The notes below the pieces were generated by a model that was given only the letters and a program-made list of their open reading frames with translations, was not told where the DNA came from and ran no database searches. This document shows positions 35,589 through 46,993 of a DNA stretch of 64,000 nt, piece after piece (the first letter of the stretch is position 1; each line of letters starts with the position of its first letter). Made by a program: the position numbers and the translations under genes. Location of the stretch: assembly GCA_024699855.1 (NCBI GenBank), contig JAMPIQ010000001.1:11656001-11720000 (forward strand), read 5' to 3'. The stretch is from Aphelenchoides besseyi. Its lineage: Eukaryota; Nematoda; Chromadorea; Rhabditida; Aphelenchoididae.

Positions 35589-36674
35589 ATGGCCGGACCT
35601 TTGACTGTTGCTCAAAAACGAGCTCGAGAGATGGCGGCCAATCGTTCCGCATCAATGGATCAAACAGTTCAACAGAAGATCAGAACCCCACCGATCCATC
35701 ATTCATCCGATGCGATTGCAACACCAACACAGATCGCTATGTCTGTGCGATCGAAGTTGAATTCACCAGCATTAAAAAACTACTTTTGTCCAGTGAACTC
35801 GTTTATACGTTTTGGAAAACTTCAATTTCTAATCACAGATCGTCCAACCGAACGCACTCTCGATGCTTACATTGCGGTAAGCGTTTAACTCTCAAAGCAT
35901 ATAACAATGTTTATTCAGGATCTCGAACGTCATCGGGCTTCAGTTTTGGTCCGAGTTTGTGAGCCGACTTATTCTGTTGAACAGTTGGAAGAACGTGGAA
36001 TCAAAGTTTACGATTGGGAATTCGAAGATGGACAACCACCTTCGAGTAGTTTGATTGCAAAGTGGATTCAGTTGTGCGCTGAAATCTTTGCAAGTGGTGA
36101 TTCGATCATAGCCGTCCATTGTGTATCTGGTTTGTGATTTGGAATCTTTTGACGCAAACAAATCGAGATTCTAGGTCTCGGTCGCTCTCCACTTCTTGTC
36201 GGTATTGCACTATTGGAAACTCGGGGATTGAAATATGAGGATGTTATTTTTTTAATCAGAAGGTGAGTGTACAAACCATTGAACAATCGAGAAACGGTGA
36301 CTGTAAAGTGGTCTTTAAGTCATCTTAAGAGACTGCTTCAAGTGGTCAAATTCCTTGAGTAAACATCCGAAACGTCTGGAACGTTCTATGAATTCGGTTC
36401 CGCTTTTACTGTTAAATCTTAACTTTACTTATTAGCAATTAACTGCAAAAATTCATGAAAGATTAGACTTTCGAAAGGAGTCGAAGTCTTAGATGCCATT
36501 CAGACTTCGAAAATGGATTAAATAACTTGAACTTTACGGATTCATTTCAGTCAAAGAAGAGGAGCATTAAATGAAAAGCAACTGGAGTTTCTTCGTCTGT
36601 ACAAACCAACTGGAAAGCTTCGATTTTTGAGATACGAAACCGAGAAGCAAAGAACAAGCTGTAGCATTATGTAA
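35589..36674 (+). CDS. prl-1: PRL-type protein tyrosine phosphatase (PTP4A), prenylated
   Basis: A small dual-specificity-like phosphatase of the inner membrane surface. After an N-terminal extension of about 60 residues (MAGPLTVAQKRAREMAANRS...), the core begins NYFCPVNSFIRFGKLQFLIT DRPTE. It has the redox Cys in VRVCEPTYS, the general acid in YDWEFEDGQPPSSS, and the P-loop HCVSGLGRSP (C-x5-R, split by a 49-nt intron after the Gly codon). It then reads LLVGIALLETRGLKYEDVIF and QRRGALNEKQLEFLRLYKPTG. The C-terminus is a polybasic-like tail ending in a CaaX box, CSIM, as in PRL proteins. The intron before SQRRGAL is about 280 nt, unusually long here. Stop 36672-36674; AATAAA 36806-36811, only about 90 nt before the next acceptor. 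Confidence 0.93.
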
Positions 36675-36910
36675 TTTCAATAATTGGATGCGATAATCGA
36701 TTCTTAAACCTCTTGTTTATCGTCCTTTTAATTTAATTTTCTATTCTAATTCTTTGCGTATCACTCGTCATTCCAATCTTTGTGTAATTTGCCGTTCTAA
36801 TCACCAATAAACGTCTTTTAACCGGCAACTTGTCTTCTGAAGCAACCTAACACACTCAAAAAACAAAGTCCCGTTGAAAACGTGAAGGTTTTGTTTTGCA
36901 GATTCGTCCA

Positions 36911-37270
36911 ATGGAATCTCCAAAGCCGATCACTTGTTCGATCAGTGAAGACGGAAACCCGAGAGCTAGAACAAAAACAACGATCCTCTTAAAACGTGTG
37001 TCCGTGGAACGCGTGATCGTCGAACCGAATTTACGAGGACGACTCGTTTTGTTGCCACAAGCTGTTTCTGCGTTTGCAAACAACCGAAATTGTTTTCGAG
37101 ATTTAACGACAATTGCAAATGATAAGCTCGATTCCAGTGCTCAAAGATCAACTCCCGAATGTGATCTCTTAAATTGGAGCAACCCGGTGACACGCAAAGT
37201 TGTTTCTTGTTCAAAGTCCTCAGCTATGAGTTTACATCTGCTTATGATTCTGAGAAAAAACTTAACGTAA
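36911..37270 (+). CDS. Hypothetical 119-residue protein, candidate operon partner of PRL
   Basis: A single-exon frame starts MESPKPITCSISEDGNPRAR, directly after TTTTGCAG at 36895-36901. It continues KTTILLKRVSVERVIVEPNL and RGRLVLLPQAVSAFANNRN to a stop at 37268-37270. No signal peptide, transmembrane helix or known domain is evident; it is basic and Ser-rich. The acceptor lies about 90 nt after the PRL poly(A) signal, the usual spacing for downstream genes in nematode operons. That context, not homology, is the main support. An alternative is that the frame is fortuitous inside the PRL-CHIP spacer. Confidence 0.45.
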   Translation: MESPKPITCSISEDGNPRARTKTTILLKRVSVERVIVEPNLRGRLVLLPQAVSAFANNRNCFRDLTTIANDKLDSSAQRSTPECDLLNWSNPVTRKVVSCSKSSAMSLHLLMILRKNLT

Positions 37271-37301
37271 AACCACAAAATTCCGAGAATCCACAACGTT
37301 G

Positions 37302-37327
37302 AATTGAAAGTTTTTACACTTTCAATT
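37302..37327. repeat. Perfect 10-bp inverted repeat with 6-nt loop
   Basis: AATTGAAAGT at 37302-37311 is the exact reverse complement of ACTTTCAATT at 37318-37327. It sits about 30 nt after the stop of the hypothetical gene and could form a stem in its 3' UTR. Confidence 0.6.
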
Positions 37328-37626
37328 AACAAACGAACACAGTCACTGCAAACGTAGTTGCTTCTTATCTCTTCTCTAAAGATCCTGTTGATTCATCGTC
37401 ACGAACAACGGAAGAATAACGTTGTGAAGAAGACTTGGCACCTTATCGGGTCGACCAACGTCATCACACGCTTCAAACGTCCAATCTTCTGTGTTGTGAA
37501 TTTGTTCGGACTTCACTTAATAGAATTGGCGTAGAGATTAAATGAACAGCTTCTAATGCAAGAAGATAAGGTATCATTTAGGCACTGGATTCGTTCTTAA
37601 CAGTTTTTCTCGTTTAGGAAAATAAA

Positions 37627-38689
37627 ATGTCCAACAACACGGCCATTGTTCACAAAGAAGCAGGAAACAAGTTCTTCAAACAATGCAAATACGATGAGGC
37701 AATTGACGCTTACAGCAAAGCGATCTCGAAGAACAATTCAGGTAAGTGCCCTTCGTTTTAATTCTTCGAGCATTTTCTTTCAGATCCCGCTTATTTTACC
37801 AATCGAGCTTTGTGCTACATGAACCTAAAGAAATGGCATCTTGCAACTGAAGATTGTCGTCGTGCTCTCGAGTTGGATCAACGAAACGTCAAGGTGAGAG
37901 AAAGATATTCGAAGGTATTCAATCGATTTGCAGGCAAACTATTTTCTCGGCAAAATCTACTTTAATAAGAACGAATACGAGGATGCCATCTTGCTATTGA
38001 GCAAAGCTCACGAAGCTGCCTACTCGCAGAAATTGACGTTTGGCGACGAAATCACTTCGATGTTAAGACAAGCAAAACGCGAAAAGTTCCGCATTGAAGA
38101 AGAAAAACGTATTGGTCAAGAAATTGAATTGCAATCGTATTTGAACGAACTGATCGACAAGGACATGGACAGCCAAGTGAACAATCTACTTGTGTGTTGC
38201 TCAAACCAACTCGTTTTGATGGCAATAATTTCAGACTGATGTTGGATCGACTCACAAAGACGAATCGGTTGCCGAGAAAATTGAAGAAATCAAAGAGCAA
38301 GGAATGGCTCGCAAGAAGGATTTGAACAATATGTTTGCACAGGTTATTGTTTCAAGATTTGCGAATGAAATCGCGAGATTCAGATTGACGATCGTCGACG
38401 CAAACGTGATATTCCCGATTATCTTTGCGGAAAGATTAGTTTCGAGTTGTTGAAAGAACCAGTGATCTCGGGAAGTTCCGGCATCACTTACGACAAGAAA
38501 GAGCTCGTCGAACATTTGCAGCGTGTTGGCCGTTTTGATCCGATCACTCGTGAACCTCTCGAAATCTCTCAGTTGATTCCGAATTTGGCAATGAAAGAAG
38601 TGATTGATGCATTTATTAGCGTAAGACACTTGTTTCTGTTTGTGTATTATGAAGATGTTTAGGAAAATGAATGGGCTCTCGACTTCTAG
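37627..38689 (+). CDS. chn-1: CHIP/STUB1 co-chaperone E3 ubiquitin ligase
   Basis: A TPR plus U-box ligase that ubiquitinates Hsp70/Hsp90 clients. Residues 1-115 hold three TPRs ([60 protein letters not shown]). The charged helical hairpin ([20 protein letters not shown]) follows, then the U-box: [46 protein letters not shown]. Length of about 270 residues and the C-terminal ENEWALDF match the animal family closely. Introns are GT-AG and 40-50 nt; the U-box exon begins after gattcag. The ATG at 37627 lies behind AGGAAAATAAA, so the acceptor is less clear. Nematode name is chn-1. Confidence 0.95.
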
Positions 38690-39020
38690 CTGCGTTCGAC
38701 TGTCATCGAATTTACCAAATCGCTGATAACCTTCTAAGACTCTTCTTAGCTTTGAACTCTGCATTCTTGACTTTTTTAAATCTTGAGGCTTCAAAACAAA
38801 TTGTACATATTCCATCTTTGATTCACGGGTGTTTATTGGCTTTCACTGTGTCTAAACAGTTGCCGTTGCCTTTGAGTTTTAGTTTTATAAATAGAATCTT
38901 CATTGCTTCGTCAATTTATTGCACTTAAAAATGTACAAACAAGGAAAGTGGAAGAAGATTAAAGCGATGATTATGACGATGAAGTGCGTTTGTTCAACAA
39001 AACCATACAGAATCCCAGTT

Positions 39021-39408
39021 TTATTGCTGTTGATTTGGTGGTTGACGTGAATTTCGCTCAATTTCGTGCAAACATTCTCGAACCAAAACACGTGCATGAA
39101 TGATAGTTCGTTTCAGTCGTTCAGCGCAGTTTCTATTCCCGGTGTACGATGGACGAACGTCTTTTCCCATTTCTTCGATCACAGCCAGCAGTTGGTTGTA
39201 CTTCGAAGCTCCGGGTGCTACTAAACTTACACAATCATAAATTAAAGCGAATTAACTCACCAGGACCGGGAACACTAAATTGCGGTAAAGACGCTGTTGC
39301 TGGCGTCGATGATCGCGCTGAAGCGGCCAAACTCGCCATTGCGGACGGATTGATGGCCGCCAACGCCGCCACAGCTCGAGCAACATCTTCAGCGTTCGGT
39401 GTAGTCAT
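39021..39408 (-). CDS. CDK2AP1: CDK2AP1/DOC-1 homologue (NuRD-associated)
   Basis: A small chromatin and cell-cycle regulator, known in animals as a NuRD subunit and CDK2 partner. Two exons join by gtgagtta...gtttag. The N-terminus is Ala-rich ([20 protein letters not shown]...). The conserved C-terminal helical core reads [40 protein letters not shown] and [14 protein letters not shown], collinear with the CDK2AP signature (xKYxxLLxxIEExGKxIRPxY...RLKRxIxHAR). Length is about 115 aa, as in the family. It is divergent from the copper chaperone, whose ATG is 211 bp away. Stop 39021-39023. Confidence 0.92.
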
Positions 39409-39619
39409 TTTGGTGGGCAAAAAAGCAGAAAGACGAAAGACTGTGCGTCACCGACAACTCTCGACAGAATGCCAAAAAATTTCGGTTAATCGATTTCGTG
39501 TCTTTCGGCTTCAATCGGACGTTATTTGCTGAGCAAAGAACTGCCCGGTGTTATCAATAATTTTCTCCGAACTGCTGCGAGTATTTCAGTTGCAGTTCTT
39601 TCCGTCTATTCGTCCAACG
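39409..39619. promoter_or_regulatory. Divergent promoter between CDK2AP1 and ATOX1
   Basis: Only 211 bp separate two start codons pointing outward, so both promoters must lie here. No TATA-like element is clear. Confidence 0.55.
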
Positions 39620-39955
39620 ATGTCACAGGTGAGTTATTTTTGTTGGTTGTTGTAAAATTTCAATTCAGACTCATCACTTTTCTCTTGCAATGACTTGCGA
39701 TGTAAGTTTTCTCACAACTTCCGCTTGATTCTTCTCATCTGTAGGGCTGTGCAAATGCTGCGCGTCGGGTTTTGGCCAAACTCGGAGGTTTGAAGTTTGG
39801 AAGCCGATTTTCATTTCACGTTTTACTATTCAGATCAGGTGAAGGACGTGCAAATCGACGTTGCAGCGAAGAAAGTTGACGTGACTACCGACCTAAGTCA
39901 GGAAGAGATTCTGAAGGTGTTGGAGAAAACCGGAAAAGAAGTTCGAGCGTTGTAG
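39620..39955 (+). CDS. cuc-1: Copper chaperone ATOX1/CUC-1
   Basis: A cytosolic Cu(I) carrier to secretory-pathway copper ATPases. Four very small exons (first only MSQ) join to about 68 residues: THHFSLAMTCDGCANAARRV, LAKLGDQVKDVQIDVAAKKV, then DVTTDLSQEEILKVLEKTGKE and VRAL. The MxCxxC copper site is present (MTCDGC), as is the KTGK loop-5 lysine. The length and beta-alpha-beta-beta-alpha-beta order match ATX1/ATOX1. None of the exons is long enough to show as a long open frame, and the gene is found only by joining. Stop 39953-39955. Confidence 0.93.
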
Positions 39956-40137
39956 ACGTCCGATTGAACTTGTCGACTCACATTCCAAATGTAACCGTAG
40001 ACTCTTGTCAATGCAAAACGTGTCTTATCGTCACTATCACTAACTAATCGTGTGATTAACGTGAATTCCAACGCTTTCAAATCGATATTTATTTCAAACT
40101 TAACAATTGAAAACATTTCGTAATTGCAATAAACTTG

Positions 40138-42147
40138 TCATTCGCTTATTAGTGCATGAAAGTTCTGCTCCGATCTCAAAAGTTCTTTGGCTTGTGCGGG
40201 ACCAAAAACGTTTTGTAATCGAAGAGCATCGTATTTCGAATAAATCAAACGGCTGTGTATTTTCGCTTCTTCAGTGACCATGTTGATAATGTCCGTGTAG
40301 AAAGCGGGATTAATCGGCATTTGGTAGAAGACTAATGATCGAACGCCGCGAACGGCGAAATGACGAAAGAATTGGCATCTGAAATAGTCGAAGGTATGAA
40401 GCAATAGCACACCATTAAACTAACCGTTCAGTCAACAGCATGATTTTTTTCTGGTGATCACGAAATGCTTTTCGACTTTTGCGAATTTTACTGTCCGATG
40501 CATATTCGTGAATTTGAGCAAAACTCTCGTTGTCTTTCTTCAAGTAATTTCGCAGTCGAACGTAATCGAAATAGGACGAAACAAAAACCAGAGTCCCGAC
40601 TTTCAGTTTGGGCAAAATGTTACGAACAAAATAAGCGAATCGAAGGTCTGATTGTCGTTCCGGATCTTCACACGCGAATCGATGTAACTCCTGAACAATT
40701 GGACATTCAATCTAAAGGTCAGAATGATGAAACAAACGTTGAATATAACTTACTTCATGTAACAAAGCAGTTGGGATACTAGTCAGAACAACATTCCCTG
40801 CATAGTTCTTATCGTTCTTCGACATTAGCGCGTGTAGCTCAGTGAAGTTCAGATCGGAAAACGCCAACGTCTGTCGGTACATCGATCCCTGCCCTTGCAG
40901 AACCCATTGGCGTACTCGCGAAATATCGGTCTTAATATTCACAGGAACAGAATTAAGGGCTTCAACGACTGTCAGCAAATGTTCCCAATTTTGCATCAAC
41001 AAAACGTTCGCCTGAAAAAGTGATCAGATGAAGAACTAACAAGCGGTTTTACTTTGTCGATAACAAGAACCTCAATTGAAGAAAGAAAGTCGCTTTCACG
41101 TTTTTCTTTTGCTTCTTCTTCGTCTCCGATAATCATTCGAAGTCCGAGTGGTGATGAAATGATGATATCCGAGTTGTCAAATGCTGTGTACAATTTGATA
41201 GCCTTCTTTCCGAGTGAAAGACCGATTCGAAAAGAATCATCGATGTTGCCGGACATCAGTTTCTGAAACATTCGTTGAGTATACGATCAGTAGGTTTATG
41301 TTCACCTTAAATTCTTCAGACGCTCGCCATTTCTCATCAATCGCTCTTCCATTGTCTCCGTACTCGTCTTCGAATTTCTTCAAGTTAAGTACGTAGTTCT
41401 GTTCAGTTGGCAGTAGGATGCTGATCATCTTTTGCACAATCTCATATGCAAATTTTTTGAAGGGCGAGAGAATCAGAACTTTCGGCCTACTGAATCCCTG
41501 GTCACGAGTCGAATCGATGAACTCATCAGTCAAGGACGGCTGAAAACAGAATTGACATAACAGTTGGTGTTGTGTAGAATACTCCTGCTTTGTCGATCAG
41601 CTTTTGGTTCTTGATGATCAGACTTCGAGTACGAAGAATGTGGTTCAGAACATGAACACAATAAACATCCTAAGATTGGTAGTTAAATCAAAATTATCAT
41701 CAGAACTAACCAGATAATTCAACGATTTGGTGCTACAACACAAACTCATGTATCGGCCAATGACACCAAACAATTCGCGAGATACGTCCGATTGCTCACC
41801 TTCCGTCTTCAAGTTCTTCAACAATCGCGAATCAATTGCTGCATCTTCGTAATACAACTTCAACTGATCAGCTGGTTCCCAATGCTGAAAACAAAACAAA
41901 AACTGAAAGGTTTCCGATCACTTACCACATCAAATCCGTTGCCCGTGAACTGAGCCGCGTGCTTGTCGATCGCATTCAACTTCAATTTCGTTGTGTCACC
42001 ACCCAACTCCAGATTCAATTTTTTGACGAAATTCGAATCCAAATTCTGACAAAAATGTTCGCGAAAAAAGTCCACTCCTTTTGGTTGTTTTTCGTTTGGA
42101 ACTCCATCTTCTTCAGTGGGATTATCGACAGCTGAACGTTTTGTCAT
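40138..42147 (-). CDS. utp25: UTP25 / digestive-organ expansion factor (rRNA processing)
   Basis: A nucleolar DEAD-box-derived, non-canonical component of the small-subunit processome. The start at 42147 follows TTTGATTTCAG (MTKRSAVDNPTEEDGVPNEK). Recognisable stretches include HWEPADQLKLYYEDAAIDSR, DVYCVHVLNHILRTRSLIIK, the RPKVLILSPFKKFAYEIVQK block, DDSFRIGLSLGKKAIKLYTAF, NSDIIISSPLGLRMIIGDEE and EVLVIDKANVLLMQNWEHLL. The C-terminal part includes GTLVFVSSYFDYVRLRNYLK and RKIMLLTERL. These correspond to helicase-like blocks lacking DEAD catalytic residues, as expected. About eight short introns. Stop 40138-40140. Confidence 0.9.
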
Positions 42148-42381
42148 GACTGAAATCAAACATTAGATTGTCAGATTTAGAAGACGAGTTACAACCCAAC
42201 TCCTTTACCTGGAAGCCCCAAACATAAACGTCGTTTGAAACTCATTGTCGGTTTGCAGTGTGCAAACAATCGGGAGTTGAATGTCAAGTGTTCGCCAGCA
42301 ACTTTTGGCACTTTGGCCACAAACGCGTCCTGAAACTCGTGGCCAATAATGCGCACTGGTCAGTTGGTCATTTCAAGCTCA

Positions 42382-43838
42382 ATGTCTAAACCACAATTAA
42401 CAACCTACTCGAAGGCTGTTTTGCTTATGCATCGAAACAAGTACGTGTGTGATCGTCCAAGAGATGATAACATGTCAGCTTCCGAATTTTTCAAGTACTT
42501 GGTTAGTTTTTCTACATCGCGTGTTTCCAATCAATAGTCTTCAGCTGATCTCCCGACAGTTTATTCGTGCATCTCAACTGTACCAAGTCTATCAGTTTGT
42601 AATCGACGGATACTGTAGCGACGACCACAAATTCTTTGTAACAACACAGCGCGGTAGTGGCGTTGGGGCCCAAGCAGTGGGGTTCAAGTTAAAATTGAAG
42701 AAGATTCGATCCTTGAATCGACTACTGAATGTACAGTACGTCGGCCTGTACAGATACGAATACGAATATGCGCAGAAGTTCTTGGCTGTTAGCAGAATCT
42801 TCACAGGTTCACTTTTCTCGTTTTATCTCAGATCAATTCAATTTTAGGGCACATTGCGCTGGATCTTTATTACGATTCGTATGCCGCAAAAAACCACAGT
42901 AGTATAGTCAAACAAGTACAGAAGCAGTTATATTCACTTCGTGGCGATGCAAGATCTTTTTATGATTCACCGCATATGCCTCAACTCGATTTAGCTTTTG
43001 CGGACATAAATATCATCAGCTTTTGTAAGTCTTTCTGATAGTTCGAATCGCATTCGCATAGATCGTTTCAAGGAAGTGATGGCCAAGCACCGAATTAAGA
43101 AAGTGTGGGCAAGAAATTCTGGTATATATTCTACAAGATTCTACGGTAAGATTCTTGGTACAAAAACATCACTTAAAAGCTTTTAGACTTGATTGACAAA
43201 TACTTCTTTGATGACTTCCCTACATGTCTTTCGGTTGAAGAACTGCTTTTTATTCTACAGAATTTTAGGGAAAATTTTGATCTCGTCTCAAAAATCACTA
43301 AAATGATCCCGTTCTTCCCTAATTTGAGGAAATTGTTATGGTCTTTTAGCGCTGAGGATTACACAGCCGAACAAGTAGACAAGTTGTTTAAGTACAAACA
43401 TAAGGCGTCCGAGATTTCAGTTCAGTTTACAAAAGCTGGTTGCTTGGATAAGAGACGAATGCAAGAAGCTTGAGGAGCTGCAAAAGACAAAACTACCGAT
43501 TACTGATATGGCAATTTACTATGAGTTCAAAATACGCAAACCGGAGTCATCAAGAGTAGGATTGCCTGTAAGCCTTGATATAAGTTCATTTTTAGGTTGT
43601 GAGAAAATTAGTGAAAAAGATACTCAAGACTACAGAGTTCTATTTGGTTGATGCTAAACTTGTTGATCCAAAACTCGACAACAATGATGAGCATTTCAAG
43701 CAACATTATGCTTTGGAACTATGGCAAACGAAACCAAATTTTCGTGCCTATTTAGTATTCACAGTCGACTTGGATCCAATTATATTAGATAATGAGGATT
43801 TGGACGAGGATGTATCGTCTGCAGATGAGGACGATTAG
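42382..43838 (+). CDS. Unrecognised protein, fast-evolving, acidic tail
   Basis: Seven or so exons join in phase to about 400 residues. It begins MSKPQLTTYSKAVLLMHRNK, followed by LISRQFIRASQLYQVYQFVI, HIALDLYYDSYAAKNHS, a RFKEVMAKHRIKKVWARN stretch and LIDKYFFDDFPTCLSVEELL. Later parts are FPNLRKLLWSFSAEDYTAEQ and VVRKLVKKILKTTEFYLVDA. The C-terminus is DEDVSSADEDD. Two junctions require introns of 46 nt with weak acceptors (before KLEELQKT, and before VVRKLVKK). I see no signal peptide, transmembrane helix or family. The middle part, with FP.CLSVEELL and FPNLRKL, recalls worm F-box-associated repeats, but there is no F-box, so I assign no function. The start could be 33 bp upstream at 42349. 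It is divergent from UTP25. Confidence 0.6.
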
Positions 43839-44580
43839 CTTGTTCATTCTCGTACTAGCCATGCACTTGACTAACGAACTTCATTTACGATCTGCTAATG
43901 GATATCCTCGCAAACATAACTGTAACAGCTCTCTTCTTTGATAATCGTATGACGACCTCAAGAACAGTTTTTTGAAAATTGAAGTTGCTATAACACTGCC
44001 TTTTCCACTTACGTAATAACTCATATAAAACCGTGAGGTTGCTTGAATACACAAGGAAACAGTTGATTACGTAGGAACCAATTACTACAAACTACCACGC
44101 TCAGACTCTAAAGCACTCACTATCGATAATTCAAGCAAAAATCGGTTCCATGACTATCATTAGTTTCGCATCAAAGCTCAAACTTTGATTAGGATTGCAC
44201 AGCTTAGCGTACGTGCGAGTTGAGAATTGATAGCTCAGAAATAGTGGCATCTACAGTTTTCGTATCACAATCTTTGGGCCAATACGTGAATAGTTCAAGG
44301 TAATCTTGTCACTTCAGCAGAAGTGTCATGTTCATCTCTGCTTTGCTTCGTGCTCCGTTGTCAACAGAACGGCCAAAGGAAATATGTCAGGGAAACCATC
44401 GGAAGACTATTGAACAATAAGCAGTACACATCAGCTTCTGAACGAATCTCTTTGTGTACTTTTGTTGTTTTAGTTCTTTCGTTTTGATTCACTGGCACTT
44501 CTCGAACGCTTATAAGTTTTGTTTGCGAAAATTGTTTATTTGTCATTAGCAGCGTGATAACATCTAAGAACGAAACTGAG
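43839..44580. other. Intergenic, convergent gene ends
   Basis: About 740 bases between the 3' ends of the unknown gene (+) and transaldolase (-). AT-rich; no gene or RNA gene seen. Confidence 0.4.
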
Positions 44581-45981
44581 TTAGATGTGTCTGTCGATCA
44601 ATTCTTTCAAAAGCCGTGCATCATCTTTGAACTTGCGAATTTCCTCCTCCAACTTTTCGGTTGCCATCGCGTCTTCCTTGAATTGAGAATGGAAGAGTTG
44701 TTCGGTCACGTTCACTTCTTTCAAATCCGATTGTTTGGCTACAACACAAGATCAGAGTACTAATCACGATTGCAAATTCTCACCTTTTTCGACGGTGAGC
44801 ACCGGCTTCAACTTTTTATCTTTTGCGATTTCCTTCAAGAATTCTGGGCTAAAGACAAGATCAGTAAGTTCTGTACTTTCTTTCTTACCTGATAGCCAAA
44901 AGATCGCATCCAACAAGTCCCTTGATTTGTTCAGTGTTGCTGAAGGAAGCGGCCATCACTTGAGTCTTGTGTCCAAATTTCTTGCAGTAATTGTAGACCT
45001 TCCTTACAAACTGCAAGTTGTCTGATTATGACGAACTTAATGACTGTACAAGACCTTCACTCCGGGATCTTCATCGCGCGCGAACTTCTTCTTTCCGGTT
45101 GTTTGCACGTGCCAATCGAAAATAGGTCCAACAAACGGCGAAATCAACGTGACATTGGCTTGAGCACACGCAATCGCTTGTTCGTAGTTGAACACCAAAG
45201 TCATGTTACAGTGGATTCCGTGTTTGGATTCGAGTTCACTAGACTTGTAAGTCAGTTTTTCGCATTTCATTCTCGTCTTACCGTGCAGCCTCAATTCCCT
45301 CCCAAGTGGCAGCCAATTGGATCAAAATTCGCTCTTTATCGATACTTTCTTCTTCATACAGTCTGATCAACGCCAATGCTTTCGAGACGGAGCCTTCGGT
45401 GTTGTAGGCCAAACTAAACGCACTTGCAATCAAAATGATGTCAAATCGAACTTACTAAGGATCGACTGATGTCGAAACACGTCCGGGAATAGTTTGAAGG
45501 ATTTCTTTGCCAAACAACACGAACATCTTGTCCATTGCCAATGATTGAACTTCATCTGTCGTCTTTCCAGCAATTCTGTTCAGCGCATATAAAATTGCGT
45601 CGTATCGCTGTTTTTCATAGGCCTCGAGTTTCGCTGCCGTGAGTATGAGAGATGGATTTGTTGTCGCATCGGTTGGTTGAAACTGATTGATCGCTAAAAT
45701 CGCACGTTAGTTATTGATGGTCATGTTGACCGCAAATTTACCTTGGTAATCGCCGGTGTCCGCTACCACTGCGGAGTATTTCTTCAGGTGCTCGAGATTC
45801 ACCATTTTTGATTGTTGTCCAGCTGATTTTGATGACGTCGATCCATAAATTTTATAAGCAGTCAATCGAACTTTCTCGTCGTTTTGTGAGGTTTTGTCCT
45901 AAAAAATGATTACTAAACAGAACCTTTTATACTTACCTCTTTGGTCGAGAAACCAAACAATTTTAAGGGTCGACCGGCCAT
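44581..45981 (-). CDS. TALDO1: Transaldolase
   Basis: A pentose phosphate pathway enzyme transferring a dihydroxyacetone unit. The catalytic core reads [74 protein letters not shown] and the Schiff-base Lys in ERILIKLAATWEG. It then has [34 protein letters not shown] and [20 protein letters not shown]. All catalytic motifs are intact. The ATG at 45981 adds about 46 residues ([16 protein letters not shown]...) before the position where most transaldolases start; an internal Met at MVNLEHL would be the canonical start. About eight short introns. Stop 44581-44583. Confidence 0.95.
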
Positions 45982-46091
45982 TTTGCACCGAAATGCGAAA
46001 AATGGCACCGATCGTTCTGATCGAACATCGCGCGAAGTGCGGAATTGCGCGGGAAAAGATCGTTCAACAACTCGCGAAAAAACGGTTTTGC

Positions 46092-46859
46092 TGAAGACCG
46101 TTGAATGGACAGGAGTTTTGAATTACTTCCGCGGCTCAGAACTTCAGAACTACTTCATGAGAGTTTTGGAGGACAAGTTTGAGCGATGATGAAGCTGCAA
46201 TATGTGGACAGTTTACCGAAGTAATTTCAACTTCTCACTTCAACTAATCGGTGTTCCAGATTGTTCAAGGGAAAGGAAATGACCGTCAGTGATCGTCTGA
46301 ACAAGATCTCGGCTCGTGACAACTTGGAAAAAGTTATAGATCAGCTCGGTAAGTCGGAACATGTGACTGGTTGTATATCTGGCTTTCTAGAACTTCGTCA
46401 TTTACTCGATCGTCAACCAGATCAACTTTCCGGCGGCGAATTGCAGCGTTTTGGCATTGCAACGTGCATTGTATCAAGGCTGATGTCTATCTATTCGACC
46501 AGCCTTCTTCTTATTTGGATGTTCGACAGCGTTTAGAAGCCGCGAAGGCTATTCGGGAGTGCAGTACATCGAGCAAGTGAGTCGGTTGTTTTCGTGATTA
46601 GTTGATTGTGATTTTCAGCTACGTGATGGTTGTTGAGCACGATCTTGCTATTGAGTGAGTTAGGACTCGTTGATTGGAGTCTGATGAGTGTTTCAGACCT
46701 CAGTCTCTGTTGGATGGAATGAATCGATTCTTGGAGATCTTGAACATTTCTTTCCGACGCGACGACGAAAGCCATCGACCACGTATCAACAAGTTGGATT
46801 CAGTGAAAGACACGGAGCAAAAGAGGTCCGGAAACTACTTCTTTTTGGATACTGCCTAA
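46092..46859 (+). pseudogene. ABCE1: Degenerate, internally deleted copy of ABCE1/RLI1
   Basis: ABCE1 is the essential ribosome-recycling ATPase. Here the first iron-sulfur domain and Walker A are absent. Homology starts at EWTGVLNYFRGSELQNYF, then DKFE and, one base out of frame, MMKLQYVDSLPK. The signature LSGGELQRF follows, then a second frame change to [20 protein letters not shown]. This has Q where the Walker B catalytic Glu should be, and then YVMVVEHDL. The next exon jumps to the extreme C-terminus of ABCE1 ([44 protein letters not shown]). The whole second ATPase domain is missing. Introns are retained, so it is not a processed copy. Two frameshifts, a catalytic substitution and the large deletion argue for a pseudogene, or a misassembled locus. 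Confidence 0.8.
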
Positions 46860-46993
46860 GCCAAACAATCCGCAAACTTATGCGGGTGCTGAATTTACAT
46901 TTCATCTTGTCCGTAGCCGATTGATTAGCGGGACCTAACTGTGAATATGAACTTGATTGTGTTTTTGTTGCTTGATAATAATTGATTGAAAGT

